A stretch of 64,000 nt of DNA from WRMS01 sp038562165 (GCA_038562165.1 JBCFAO010000001.1:1-64000), one strand, 5' to 3'; positions 1-9,201 are shown, counted from the first letter of the stretch. Notes: generated by a model from the letters alone, not told the origin. Numbers and translations: made by a program.

Positions 1-76
1 CTTTTTGATTGAACGAAATAACATTTATTTCTCCACGTTCAATCTATCAGAAATCTCTCTGCAAAACCGTCCGCTG

Positions 77-113
77 CATGAAACATGATTTTTTCGACAT
101 GAAACATGATTTT
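77..113. repeat. Two 16-bp direct repeats 21 bp apart
   Basis: The 16-mer CATGAAACATGATTTT occurs at 77-92 and again at 98-113. A 21-bp period puts both copies on the same face of the helix, as in paired sites for LytTR-type regulators, and a LytTR response regulator is encoded just downstream. The sequence does not fit the LytTR consensus well, so the regulatory role is only a suggestion. Confidence 0.4.
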
Positions 114-202
114 GGAGGAAAACACACTCCTGCCTTTTTTGCTTTTAGAGGTGTACAAACACGTTATCACACGAAAATCGACGAGTTCACATGAATTTTA
201 TC

Positions 203-231
203 TTGTATTTGTCATAATTTGATGATATACT
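203..231 (+). promoter_or_regulatory. Sigma-A type promoter for the XRE/two-component operon
   Basis: TTGTAT at 203-208 and TATACT at 226-231 are separated by 17 bases. The promoter lies 65 bases upstream of the XRE gene and would drive it together with the response regulator and kinase genes. Confidence 0.5.
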
Positions 232-295
232 GTGTGCTGTTAGCATGAATGATTAACGAAGGATTTTCGTTTTTCAGAAAGAAGTGAGGCGTGTT

Positions 296-586
296 ATGGG
301 TGTCAGTTATAACAAATTATTCAAACTGATGATCGACAGAAAAATAAGAAAAGGCGAGCTATGCAAGGCGGCGGGTATCAGCAGCGGCTCGCTTCTGAAA
401 ATCTCAAAAGATGAAAATATATATGTCGATATTTTGGTTCGGATTTGCAGTGTTTTGGGCTGCGACTTCGGCGACATCATGGAGTATGTTCCTGATGAAA
501 ATGCCGTTATACAATCTGAACCTGGTAATCGGCAACTACCCAATTTGCAGGAGAGAGATCCTGCGAGAGTTTCCGAAGAAGTCTAA
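296..586 (+). CDS. Small XRE-family (Cro/CI-type HTH) regulator
   Basis: A 96-residue protein made almost entirely of one helix-turn-helix domain: residues about 1-65 show the Cro/CI pattern, with the turn around GELCKAAGISSGSLLKI and the closing helix DILVRICSVLGCDFGDIM. This is the YozG-like group of short transcriptional regulators that often sit beside signalling genes in mobile elements. A GTG at 284 is in frame, but the ATG at 296 is preferred because GTGAGG lies at ribosome-binding distance. The last 25 residues are polar and probably disordered. It ends 20 bases before the response-regulator gene, so it is likely co-transcribed with it. DNA binding is well supported; the target is unknown. 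Confidence 0.75.
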   Translation: MGVSYNKLFKLMIDRKIRKGELCKAAGISSGSLLKISKDENIYVDILVRICSVLGCDFGDIMEYVPDENAVIQSEPGNRQLPNLQERDPARVSEEV

Positions 587-606
587 TAGAACATGGAGGG
601 TTGCTT

Positions 607-1335
607 ATGCTGCATATTGCGATCTGTGACGATAATATTGACGAGCTGTCCAATATGGTACAGCTCATCGACCTGTACCGAACATCAAGACATCTAAACT
701 GCGAGCACGCCGTGTTTCCAAACGGGTTTGAATTGATTTCGGCCTTGGAAAAAGGAAAGCGGTTTGATATATACTGTCTGGATATTATGATGCCGGGCTT
801 TACCGGCATTGATGCGGCAAAGGAAATTCGCACCTTTGACAAAACCGCACCGATTTTATTCTTTACCTCATCGCCTGAGTTTGCTTTGGAAAGCTATTCG
901 GTGAAGGCAATCAACTATGTGCTCAAGCCAATCTCAAAGGAGAAACTGTTCTTTACTTTTGACGAGCTGCTGGAGCAGATTAAATTGGAAAAGGATGAGG
1001 GTGCAGTTATTATAAAGGGCAATGAGGGTATTCAAAAAATATTGATTTCCAATTTGATCTTTGCCGAGGTCATCGGCAGAAACGTGCTCTATCATCTGCG
1101 CTCCGGTAAAGTCATCGAATGTACGGAAGCCTTTTCCCCTGTCTGTGATAATCTGATGAAATATGGGTGTTTTATGAAGCCCCACCGCTCCTATCTTGTG
1201 AATATGCAGTATGTGGATACTATCGAAAACCATCAGATCACCTTGCAGACCCTTTCCTCCGTTCCTGTTGCACAGGGCAAGGCCAAGGAGATGAAGCAGC
1301 AATATCTGAATTATCAAATGGAGGGGGGCGCTTAA
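607..1335 (+). CDS. LytTR-family response regulator (AgrA-like)
   Basis: A 242-residue two-domain regulator. Residues 1-120 are a receiver domain with the acidic pocket (ICDDN), the phospho-acceptor aspartate in CLDIMMPG and the conserved lysine of VLKPIS. Residues about 135-235 are a LytTR DNA-binding domain, recognizable from the segment FMKPHRSYLVNMQYV. The architecture is that of AgrA/ComE regulators, which act with a membrane GHKL kinase on peptide signals. The ATG at 607 is chosen over the in-frame TTG at 601 because GGAGG precedes it by seven bases. The gene is followed after one base by the kinase gene. No agrB or agrD homologue lies in the window, so the input signal is unknown. Confidence 0.88.
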   Translation: MLHIAICDDNIDELSNMVQLIDLYRTSRHLNCEHAVFPNGFELISALEKGKRFDIYCLDIMMPGFTGIDAAKEIRTFDKTAPILFFTSSPEFALESYSVKAINYVLKPISKEKLFFTFDELLEQIKLEKDEGAVIIKGNEGIQKILISNLIFAEVIGRNVLYHLRSGKVIECTEAFSPVCDNLMKYGCFMKPHRSYLVNMQYVDTIENHQITLQTLSSVPVAQGKAKEMKQQYLNYQMEGGA

Positions 1336-1336
1336 A

Positions 1337-2608
1337 ATGGCAGTAATCGTGCTCGGACTCTTACGATTTGGTGTTTCTTTGGTCTTTGGCCTCACGGTGT
1401 CCGTTCTCTTTGCCGGAATAGAACCCACAAAGAAAAACAGGCTCATCACCGGCCTGCTCTGTGTCATTTTTCTTTTTGTCCAGACCGCCAGCTATTGGCT
1501 TTTGGGCTTGGGTTTGACATCAAAGCTGTATCCGCTGATTATCCACCTGCCGCTGATTGTGATATTCACCCTATACTATAAGCGCCCGTGGCTCATATCC
1601 GCCGTCAGCGTGCTTTCCGGTTATCTTTGCTGTCAAGCGCCGCGCTGGTTTGGTTTCCTTGCAGGAGCCGCTTTAGAAAGCAGGCTTGCAGACCATATTT
1701 TTTACATAGCATTCGTGTTTTTGGCCTATTATTTCTTGAAAAGATATGTAGCCGGATCTGTTCGGCAGTTGATGGAGAAGTCCACGAAATCTTGCTTATT
1801 TTTAGGCGGAGTTCCGCTTTTTTACTATCTGTTTGACTATGTGACTGCCATCTACACCGATGTGCTTTACAGCGGAACCGAATGGGCGGTACAGTTCATG
1901 CCCTCAACAATATCTGTTTTCTATTTTGTGTTTGTTATCCTTTACTACGCTGAGACACAAAAACAGGCAAGCCTTCAAAGAGAAAAGGATATGCTGGATG
2001 CACAGTTTAGACTGGCGCAGACAGAGTTTGCTTCTCTGCGGCAGTTACAGCAGAACGCCGCATCCTATCGGCATGATATGCGCCACCATTTTGCTCTTTT
2101 ACAGGGACTGGCCTCCAAGGAACACATCGAGGGGATCAAAGAGTACCTACAAACTGCCCAGTCCGACATGGATGCCATCACGCCCACACGCTTTTGTGGA
2201 AATGAAACCGTCAACCTGATTTTGTCGGCTTTCGCTACGAAAGCGAAGCAAGCACAAATCATGCTGACAGTAGATGCGAAACTGCCTGATTTGCTTCCCT
2301 TTAGCGATACTGAGCTTTGCTCGCTTTTATCAAACGCTTTGGAAAATGCGATCCATGCCTGTGAACAGATACCTGACAGCAGCAAACGCATCATCCGGCT
2401 GCGTATGTATTCCAAAAATAATAAGCTGTGCATTGACCTGCACAACAGCTTTCAGACAGAGCCAATATTTCAACAAGGGCTTCCAGTATCAGCAGAACAG
2501 GGGCATGGCTTTGGCACAAAAAGCATAGCTCATATCGTGGAAAAGTATGGCGGTGTATTTCAGTTTGCGGTTAAGGATGGCTGGTTTATATTTCAGGCTA
2601 CTGCATAG
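1337..2608 (+). CDS. GHKL-type sensor histidine kinase (AgrC-like)
   Basis: A 423-residue membrane kinase. The N-terminal 200 residues form about six hydrophobic segments, a linker helix follows, then the phospho-acceptor region YRHDMRHH, the N-box LLSNALENAIHAC and the G-box GHGFGTKSI. This is the HATPase_c_5/GHKL layout of AgrC, ComD and VirS kinases, which detect extracellular peptides and phosphorylate LytTR regulators. It begins one base after the response-regulator stop, so the two are translated together. Family assignment is firm; the peptide or other ligand is not deducible. It is probably cargo of the element and may control the surface protein encoded next to it, but that link rests on proximity alone. 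Confidence 0.87.
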   Translation: MAVIVLGLLRFGVSLVFGLTVSVLFAGIEPTKKNRLITGLLCVIFLFVQTASYWLLGLGLTSKLYPLIIHLPLIVIFTLYYKRPWLISAVSVLSGYLCCQAPRWFGFLAGAALESRLADHIFYIAFVFLAYYFLKRYVAGSVRQLMEKSTKSCLFLGGVPLFYYLFDYVTAIYTDVLYSGTEWAVQFMPSTISVFYFVFVILYYAETQKQASLQREKDMLDAQFRLAQTEFASLRQLQQNAASYRHDMRHHFALLQGLASKEHIEGIKEYLQTAQSDMDAITPTRFCGNETVNLILSAFATKAKQAQIMLTVDAKLPDLLPFSDTELCSLLSNALENAIHACEQIPDSSKRIIRLRMYSKNNKLCIDLHNSFQTEPIFQQGLPVSAEQGHGFGTKSIAHIVEKYGGVFQFAVKDGWFIFQATA

Positions 2609-2708
2609 GAGATTGTTTTATTATAAATCTTCTTATTAAACTTTTTTCATCATCATTCATAGCGAAAGTCCTGTCTGATGCCACCGCTAATAGTTGTAAA
2701 AAGCCACA

Positions 2709-2745
2709 AAAGCCTGCCCTCCATAAATTAGAGGGCAGGCTTTGC
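2709..2745 (+). terminator. Intrinsic terminator between convergent genes
   Basis: A 13-bp perfect stem (AAAGCCTGCCCTC at 2709-2721 with its complement at 2731-2743) closes a nine-base loop. It lies between the stop of the kinase gene and the stop of the left-running surface-protein gene and could serve both. Two smaller hairpins follow (2773-2786 and 2795-2810). Confidence 0.75.
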
Positions 2746-2840
2746 TTGACTTTCAGTAGCTAGACTATCATAGTGTCCTAAGACACCTTAGACCCTCGGC
2801 TTTAGCCGAGTTTGCCCACAGCTTTATTGATCTGCTGTGC

Positions 2841-5800
2841 TTATTTCGTCTTTCTCACACCGTTTTCGTCTACCTCGTAGCCATCTACTTTGGTGCTCTT
2901 GGCGAGGGCTCCATCGGCGTAGAAGTAATACCACTTGCCGTCAATCTCCAGCCACTTGCCTGACACCATCAGACCGTCCTTGGTAAAACAGTAGCGTTTG
3001 TCGCTGATGTCCAGCCAGCCCATAGCGGCCTTGTTGCTGGAGTAATAGCGCCAGTTGTCGCCGTCCTTGACCCAGCCGGTTTTCAGAACGCCGGTGGTTT
3101 CAAAGAAATACTTTACACTATCAATGATCTGCGTCCCGGTAAGGGCTTTGCCGTCCTTGTAGTAGAGATACTGTCCGGCATCGTTCAGCGCCCACCCCTG
3201 TGCGGTGGTGGGGTCAATGGTCAGCTTGATGTAGCGGTGGAGCATGGAGGAAACCTCCGCACGGGTGGCGCTGGCCTTAGGATTAAACTTGTTGCCAGTT
3301 CCGCCCATCATGATGCCAGCCTGCTGCATGGCCGTTACCGCTGTTTGGTAAACACTGCCGATACTGGAAGCGTCCGCATAGGCGGTGGCCTCACGGGTCA
3401 CGGGCAGCTTGTAGCCGGTAGCTTTTGCGTAGTTTGCGAAGATGACCGCAATTTCCTCACGGGTAATCGCTCTGTCCGGTGCAAACTGCTTGTTTCCGAT
3501 GCCCTGCACAACACCGTTCTTATATGCCCATTCAATGTAGGGGCGGAAGGTGCTGTCCATTTTCACATCGGTAAAGCTGTTTGTGGGATATGCCTTCACA
3601 TCCACGCTTGCCAGTCTGCCGAGGGCCGTTACCAGCATCCCACGCGTCATGGCGGTGTTGGGCGCAAAGGTAGTTTCCGATGTACCGGAGAGAAGCCCTC
3701 TGCCGACTACATAATCAATGGCTTCTTTTCCCCAATGGGTTCCGATGTCGGTAAACTTGGCGCTTGGAGCCGTGTAGCCCACGCCGTATACGGAGAAGTG
3801 GCCGGTGGGGATCAGCAGGCTCCCGCTGTTTGCGTCATATGCGGAACCGTCAATGCGCTGTGCTTTTCCGTTGGCATCCACATACACACCGAACAGGTAG
3901 CCGATAGCCTCATTCTTGCCCGGTGTATAAGGGATTGAAAGGGTAGCTGTTCCGTTGCCGAGGCTGGTGATGGCCTGTGCTTTTCCGTTTTTATCAACAT
4001 AGCTGATGGTGACGCTGTATACCGGCCTGTTTCCAAGAAGGGCTTTTGCCTCTTTGGAGAGCCCTGTCGCCGGGGCGATGGTGATGCTGATATTGCCGCT
4101 GCTTTGCTTCTGAATTTCCTTGAGGGCGTTCAAATCAAGTCCGAGGGAAACCGGCGTCCCATCCAGTTCAAGCTGGGACACCCCTGCGCTCACAAGGCTA
4201 TTCAGAGCGTTTTGGGTCAGGGTAGCCGTCAGGGAGGTTGCGCCTTGCGGCATGGTGACATCCAGCTCTACCGAGATACCGTTTGCTGTTCTGCCCTGCG
4301 CCCTTGCGTCAGCCTGTGCCTTGGCGATGGCGTCGGTGATGGCTTTGTCCGGGATGGTTGCGCTGGCTGTGCCATTTGTTCCCGTTGTTGCTGTGACAGG
4401 AGCCGTCGCCGTCACCGGCTGGTCGGGCTTCTTTTCGGGTGTTGTCGTTGTCGAGCTGCTTCCCCCAGAGGAAGAATCACTGCCGGTGCTGTCGCCACCG
4501 ATATAAGCCCACCCCGCTGTTACGGTAACATCTCCTGCAGGCATTGTGAAGGTCGTGACGGAGCTACTGCTGTCGGCAAAGGAGCCGCCATTATCCGAAT
4601 GCCAGCCGGTAAAGCTGTAACCACTTCTGGAGCCCGCGTCGATTGAAACCTCTGCACCCGATGTATACTGTCCGCTACCATTTGCAGTCCCGCCGTTGGC
4701 GTTGACGGTGAGTGTATAGAAAACAGGAATCTCAAACGAATCGGATTTAGCCCAGACAGTGCTTGTTCCATCCGTATAAGTGCGATAGTCCAGCTTGGAG
4801 GATGGCTCTGCATAATCGCTTTCCTCTATCGGGAGGTTTTCGATACGCAGGGGGATAGCCGCGCTGATGATACCATCAACTGTCACTTGCGCCCCCATCG
4901 TCGGGTCGGTCAAATCCCAAGCTGTCGCTACAATTCCAGTACCGCCGCTCCCCGAAACGGTTACGCTGCCTTTTATATCAATCTTAGCCCCTGTGGAGGA
5001 TATTGCCACAGCATCCTTGCCTGACGAAGCCGCGTTCCCCAACACACTGACAGCAGCCCCGTCCCATGCGTTGATTGCGGTTTCCGGCGCGGAGACGCTT
5101 CCCTGTATGTCCGCCTCTCCCCGCCCTGCGGAAATGCCGGATTTGCCTCCCGTTACCGTTACGCTGCCGCTTACGGTGAGTTTCGCATCCTCCGAATCCA
5201 GATAAGCGCCCCGGCTGCCCGCGCCGGAAACCGCGATATCGCCGCCAATTTCTATCTCTGAGGAAATCCCGTTGGAGGAGGCGATATGCGCACCACAGGA
5301 ATGCGTCCCCGCAACCGTTACATTGCCCTCGACGTCAATCATGCCGCCGTCCGCGCACTTTACCCCAACGGCGTCTTCGCCCTCGGCGCTGACCGTACCC
5401 GATACCGATACAGACGATCCGCTGCCTAAAGCATAGACAGCGGCTTTACCGCCTGTGGATGTAACCGAGCCGGCCTGCGCGCTGCTTCCCGAAGCGGCAT
5501 ACACGCCATACGCCACACCCGGTCCTGCCTGAACATTCAGCCCGCCGCCTGTCAGTGTCAGCATACTGTCATTACCGGCATAGACTGCGGCAATTTCGGG
5601 CGCGCCGCTCATGGGATCGACATTGGGGGCGGAGTCTGCCGAGGGATTCACCGTCAGCGTATAGCCATTGGTGTCGATGGTCAGCGTGCGGTCGATCAGC
5701 GTAATGGGACGGGAATATTCGATGTTGTCCGTCAGCCGCAGGGTGTGTCCGTCCCATTCGCCCTCGTCCACCCGCGCCAGCGCGGTCTCCAGTTCCTCCG

Positions 5801-7649
5801 CATTGCTCACGGTATGCTCTGTTTCGGGAACCGCAACGCCTTCACCAACCAAATGAAGGGTCACATGGGCGGTGGCGGTACGCTTCTCCCACCAATCCTC
5901 CGGAGGCGTTTGCTCCTCTCCGCCATCGGGGTCGGGAACCCATTCTTCGAAATCCTCCGAGGTAAAGACGCAGACATATTGATAACCGTTCATTTCGAGC
6001 GAAAGTGTGGGAAGCGTATAGCTTGTGCCTGTTGCCCCGGGAATTTCCTGATAGCCGCTGCCATCGCCGGTATCTACATGCCACTGGCAGGTGTAGTCTT
6101 CCTTTTCTTCTACTGTGAGGACAACCGCGTCGTCATGGGGCAACGCGTAATACTCCTCCATACCCGTAATTTTGTCGGCAGGCTCAGGCGAAGGCTCCTC
6201 CTCGGGCGGCGACGCCAGCTTGCCCTGTTCCACCGAGCCGTAATAATACATGGGGCTGTAGAACTTTTCGCTGAACCTGAAATAGATGTATATCTCACTG
6301 GAGGAAAACCAACCCATGTGTGCGAGCAGGGTATCTTTGGGCTGGCCGTTATCCTCCATTAACTTCGTCTGCCAATGGCCTGCAGTGCGCCCAAATATAT
6401 AGTCATAGGCATGTGTCGCAAATTTTGTCCGGTCCTTCTCGGCGGAGGGAGGGTAGAAAGCGCCGTTGTCCTTGCTGAAAAAAATGTCGTACAGTCCTAC
6501 CGCTTTGCCCTTGCCATCATTGTAATCCTGATAGATTTTTTGATACATAGCAACAGAGGGCTGATTAGAATACCGCGTGTAATATCCCCACTCGTCTTCG
6601 CAACGGAATGATGAGACGTGGGTGATGGGCCACAGAAAATTATAGCTGCCCAGTTTTTCCCAGTTGGTGTATCTCTTCACTAGTTCGGCATCGCTGTACA
6701 CATAGCCGTCCGCAACCTGTATATGGAAATAATACAGATCCTTTCCCTGTTTGATATCACGGTAAATGCGCAAAAGGGGGTGCTCCTTGACGGCGCAGCG
6801 CGTATTCATTTCATCGACCTTTGCGGCGTTTGCCTGCAAAAGCTTCAGCCATCCGCTTGCTTCAATGCGTATATTTTTGGACATGGCATCGTCACCCGGA
6901 TTGCTTTCAATCGCTTTTTGACAGGCAAGCTGGCTCATAGCCGAAAACATGGCATATGTATAGACGGCGCTATCCCGGAATGCCTTTCGCTGCTCGTAGC
7001 CCTGATGCTCCCAGCGGTTTGTAAATTTGTCCAGGTTGTCGAAGGCCCCGAAAACGTTATAATTACTTCCCGCAAACGGCGTAGTCAGCCGGTTGCCTAA
7101 AGCAATCGTAGCGTGGATGACGCTTTTGCCCTCCACCATGTAGTTCAAGTCTGTACCGGAATAGAGCTTTGACAGCAGAATTTCGGTCTGCTCGCTGTCA
7201 TTGGCATAGTCCTTCTGGCTGATGCAGAATTTATCATATACCACGGAGTAGCTGTTAATAAAGGTGCCGTAGTTATTTAGATTGTTTCTCAGTTCACCCG
7301 CGTCAAGCTTGCCGCTCAGTTCTGCAATTTGGGATTGGATTTTTCCGATTTCCCCCTTTAATTCGGAAAAGGCCTGCGCAACGGGGTCCGCCTCCTTGCC
7401 GAATATGGCCTCCAGCGCTTTATCCATGCCATAACCGCCAATCGAACCCAGCGCGCCCGCCGCAAGGCCTTTGAGCACGAATGAGGCGGCGGGATTGCCC
7501 AATAGGTCGTCCTCAGCCATCAAAACCGCTGTCTGCTCTTCATTCGTTTCAAAGTCCTGCGCCAACGCCGAAGCAGGCGTCATTCCCACAACCATGATTG
7601 CAGACAGCAGCATGGCTGTGATTTTGTGAAACGCTTTTTTTCTGCTCAT
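2841..7649 (-). CDS. Giant secreted surface protein: helical N-domain, beta-helix, SLH and choline-binding repeats
   Basis: A 1602-residue exported protein. The start at 7649 is preferred over an in-frame ATG at 7718 because GGAGG lies seven bases upstream and a typical signal peptide follows (MSRKKAFHK, a hydrophobic core, ASALAQ). Next comes a Gly/Ala-rich hydrophobic stretch and a long alpha-helical region to about residue 480. It is followed by Pro/Glu-rich linkers, an Ig-like part, a Gly/Ser/Val-rich parallel beta-helix region (about 640-950), and an InlB-type B-repeat containing GYSFTGWHSDNGG. After another beta domain come three SLH domains (about 1298-1478) and choline-binding-type aromatic repeats such as GKWYYFYADGALAKS (about 1479-1602). 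SLH domains bind pyruvylated secondary wall polymer and CW repeats bind wall choline or related polymers, so it should be held at the cell surface. Function beyond that is unknown: adhesin or toxin-like are possibilities. Confidence 0.85.
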   Translation of the reverse strand: MSRKKAFHKITAMLLSAIMVVGMTPASALAQDFETNEEQTAVLMAEDDLLGNPAASFVLKGLAAGALGSIGGYGMDKALEAIFGKEADPVAQAFSELKGEIGKIQSQIAELSGKLDAGELRNNLNNYGTFINSYSVVYDKFCISQKDYANDSEQTEILLSKLYSGTDLNYMVEGKSVIHATIALGNRLTTPFAGSNYNVFGAFDNLDKFTNRWEHQGYEQRKAFRDSAVYTYAMFSAMSQLACQKAIESNPGDDAMSKNIRIEASGWLKLLQANAAKVDEMNTRCAVKEHPLLRIYRDIKQGKDLYYFHIQVADGYVYSDAELVKRYTNWEKLGSYNFLWPITHVSSFRCEDEWGYYTRYSNQPSVAMYQKIYQDYNDGKGKAVGLYDIFFSKDNGAFYPPSAEKDRTKFATHAYDYIFGRTAGHWQTKLMEDNGQPKDTLLAHMGWFSSSEIYIYFRFSEKFYSPMYYYGSVEQGKLASPPEEEPSPEPADKITGMEEYYALPHDDAVVLTVEEKEDYTCQWHVDTGDGSGYQEIPGATGTSYTLPTLSLEMNGYQYVCVFTSEDFEEWVPDPDGGEEQTPPEDWWEKRTATAHVTLHLVGEGVAVPETEHTVSNAEELETALARVDEGEWDGHTLRLTDNIEYSRPITLIDRTLTIDTNGYTLTVNPSADSAPNVDPMSGAPEIAAVYAGNDSMLTLTGGGLNVQAGPGVAYGVYAASGSSAQAGSVTSTGGKAAVYALGSGSSVSVSGTVSAEGEDAVGVKCADGGMIDVEGNVTVAGTHSCGAHIASSNGISSEIEIGGDIAVSGAGSRGAYLDSEDAKLTVSGSVTVTGGKSGISAGRGEADIQGSVSAPETAINAWDGAAVSVLGNAASSGKDAVAISSTGAKIDIKGSVTVSGSGGTGIVATAWDLTDPTMGAQVTVDGIISAAIPLRIENLPIEESDYAEPSSKLDYRTYTDGTSTVWAKSDSFEIPVFYTLTVNANGGTANGSGQYTSGAEVSIDAGSRSGYSFTGWHSDNGGSFADSSSSVTTFTMPAGDVTVTAGWAYIGGDSTGSDSSSGGSSSTTTTPEKKPDQPVTATAPVTATTGTNGTASATIPDKAITDAIAKAQADARAQGRTANGISVELDVTMPQGATSLTATLTQNALNSLVSAGVSQLELDGTPVSLGLDLNALKEIQKQSSGNISITIAPATGLSKEAKALLGNRPVYSVTISYVDKNGKAQAITSLGNGTATLSIPYTPGKNEAIGYLFGVYVDANGKAQRIDGSAYDANSGSLLIPTGHFSVYGVGYTAPSAKFTDIGTHWGKEAIDYVVGRGLLSGTSETTFAPNTAMTRGMLVTALGRLASVDVKAYPTNSFTDVKMDSTFRPYIEWAYKNGVVQGIGNKQFAPDRAITREEIAVIFANYAKATGYKLPVTREATAYADASSIGSVYQTAVTAMQQAGIMMGGTGNKFNPKASATRAEVSSMLHRYIKLTIDPTTAQGWALNDAGQYLYYKDGKALTGTQIIDSVKYFFETTGVLKTGWVKDGDNWRYYSSNKAAMGWLDISDKRYCFTKDGLMVSGKWLEIDGKWYYFYADGALAKSTKVDGYEVDENGVRKTK

Positions 7650-7877
7650 ACTATTTCCTCCATTTCGTACTATAAAAACTCCTATTGAATCTACAACTGC
7701 TCCCGCACACTTCGCCAAGCAAAACTCGAAGAACTGGGATCGTTTTAGCCAGACTGCTTGAATTTAAGACTGTCAGGTGCTATACTAAAATTATAATGAC
7801 CCAACTTAGTGAACGTGGTTACTAATATGATTTATTATACTTTACTTTTTAAGAAAATTCAATAGAGGAGAGGAAAC

Positions 7878-8501
7878 ATGAGAGAGAAAAAGCCTGATAA
7901 AAGAAAAGTGCAAGGAGCAGAAACGAAAAAGAAGTTGTACGAGATTGCGAAAAAGCTGTTTTCAGAGCGCAACTTCTCTGACGTAAATGTGGAGGACATC
8001 ACGGATGAAGCCGGTATCACCAAGGGGGCCTTTTATGTTCACTTCGAGTCTAAGGATGCGCTGATTGCCAGTTTAATTGCAGACTACGTAGCCAGCGCCG
8101 ATATGGATTACAAAACCTTTGTGGAAGCACTGCCCAATGAGATGCCAGCCTCAGAGGTGATCCTTGCGCTGACCCAAAAGATAGCGGATGAACTTGTGGA
8201 TACCATCGGCTGCGAGAATATGAAAAAAATCTATCAGATGCTGCTGACGGGAACCGTGGACACCGAAGCGGTCAAGGGCTATGGCAGAGAGCTTTATCTG
8301 CTGTTTTACAGCATATTGGACAAGGGCATCCGGTGCGGTGAGATCACATCTTCATTGCCGCCCGAGGCTCTTTCCCGACATTTTGTGATGGCAATCAGGG
8401 GCGTTAGTTATGAATGGTGCGTCCGATCTCCGGATTTTGATTTAAGAGAGCATACGATAGCACATATCCGTCTGCTAATAGAAGGGATTCAAGCCCATTA
8501 A
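7878..8501 (+). CDS. TetR/AcrR-family regulator
   Basis: A 207-residue regulator. Residues 15-62 form the TetR HTH: the stretch DVNVEDITDEAGITKGAFYV is the family signature, followed by HFESKDALIASL. The C-terminal 140 residues are an all-helical ligand-binding domain with no family assignment I can make. GAGAGGAAAC precedes the ATG. It is transcribed divergently from the surface-protein gene across a 228-base spacer, the usual arrangement for a local repressor, so that gene and the degraded gene just downstream are its likeliest targets. The effector is unknown. Confidence 0.85.
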   Translation: MREKKPDKRKVQGAETKKKLYEIAKKLFSERNFSDVNVEDITDEAGITKGAFYVHFESKDALIASLIADYVASADMDYKTFVEALPNEMPASEVILALTQKIADELVDTIGCENMKKIYQMLLTGTVDTEAVKGYGRELYLLFYSILDKGIRCGEITSSLPPEALSRHFVMAIRGVSYEWCVRSPDFDLREHTIAHIRLLIEGIQAH

Positions 8502-8520
8502 TCATTCAAAAGGAGAAGTA

Positions 8521-8747
8521 ATGATGGCTTAAAAAAAGAAAAGTAAAAAACGTTGCTATTTGCATTATCCTGTATTTCTTCGTTGGGAATCGGGGTATTA
8601 CTGGGATACAGAGTGCAAACCCAAGGTCTTAATGGAACAGTTTTGCCTCCCAGCATAGGAGGTAACAACAATATAGATCCATTACCTATAGTGCTGTCTG
8701 AACGCAAGATCTTTCTGGATCAACAAATTCATGAAAAGATGGTTTGA
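8521..8747 (+). pseudogene. Remnant of a small membrane-protein gene, frameshifted
   Basis: A good ribosome binding site (AAAAGGAGAAG) sits before ATG ATG GCT, which runs straight into TAA. Just beyond, one frame reads a basic stretch and a hydrophobic start (KKRKVKNVAICIILYFF), and another frame carries on with SLGIGVLLGYRVQTQGLNG to a stop at 8747. Joined, they would make a protein with one N-terminal membrane anchor. At least two frame changes are needed, so I read it as a decayed gene that followed tetR. The product family is not recognizable. It could also be non-coding. Confidence 0.35.
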
Positions 8748-8840
8748 TCAATTTGACCAGCAAAAAATGTTTGGAAATATACGAAGATACACTTTGTTCT
8801 TTTTCTGTAATAAAGATTCTTAGAGTGAGAGGTTCTGGTG

Positions 8841-8855
8841 GGTTCACAGTGAACC
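8841..8855. other. 15-bp palindrome
   Basis: GGTTCAC-A-GTGAACC is a perfect inverted repeat with a one-base centre, located between the decayed gene and the terminator of the mobilization operon. It could be an operator; no promoter is evident beside it. Confidence 0.35.
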
Positions 8856-8870
8856 ACACCTCGGTTCAGC

Positions 8871-8912
8871 AAAAGGACAGTCATTCCCCTTGGCGGGAAG
8901 ACTGTCCTTTTT
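8871..8912 (-). terminator. Terminator of the mobilization operon
   Basis: AAAGGACAGTC pairs with GACTGTCCTTT around a partly paired interior. On the minus strand it is followed by a T/C-rich tract. It lies 12 bases past the stop of the last gene of the operon (8924-9190). T-runs at both ends suggest it works in both directions. Confidence 0.75.
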
Positions 8913-8923
8913 GAATACTGCAG

Positions 8924-9190
8924 CTATTTCCGTAAAATGAGTCTATTACTGGTGTTGCTCCCGTTCTCCCGATAGCGTGATTCCTTTTCAATAAGCCCCG
9001 CTTTGACCAGATCATGCAGGGCGCGCTTGACGGTGCTGCGGGAAAGCTGCAAGTCGGAAGCAATGGTTCTTACAGCAGGCCAGCAGTCCTGCCCCTGGCC
9101 TGTGCGGTCACGAAGGTATATATAAACAGCTCTCGCCCGATGGGGCAGCTCATCGGGCGAGGCGGTGTAAATGTGGTCGAAGTAGCTCAT
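8924..9190 (-). CDS. Winged-helix DNA-binding protein of the element
   Basis: An 88-residue winged helix-turn-helix protein. The core WPAVRTIASDLQLSRSTVKR followed by ALHDLVKAGLIEKESRYRENG is the HTH_36/GntR-like pattern also seen in plasmid replication initiators. It starts 11 bases after the coupling-protein gene ends, with GGAGAG upstream, and is the last gene before the operon terminator. Small proteins of this type are regular neighbours of VirD4 genes in Clostridiales elements. A role in regulating transfer or replication is plausible but unproven. Confidence 0.7.
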   Translation of the reverse strand: MSYFDHIYTASPDELPHRARAVYIYLRDRTGQGQDCWPAVRTIASDLQLSRSTVKRALHDLVKAGLIEKESRYRENGSNTSNRLILRK

Positions 9191-9201
9191 GGGACTCTCC
9201 T

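Noticed and set aside
4104..6362. Several plus-strand frames of 100-230 codons inside the surface-protein gene
   Set aside because: They are shadows of the low-complexity beta-helix coding sequence, with no start signals.
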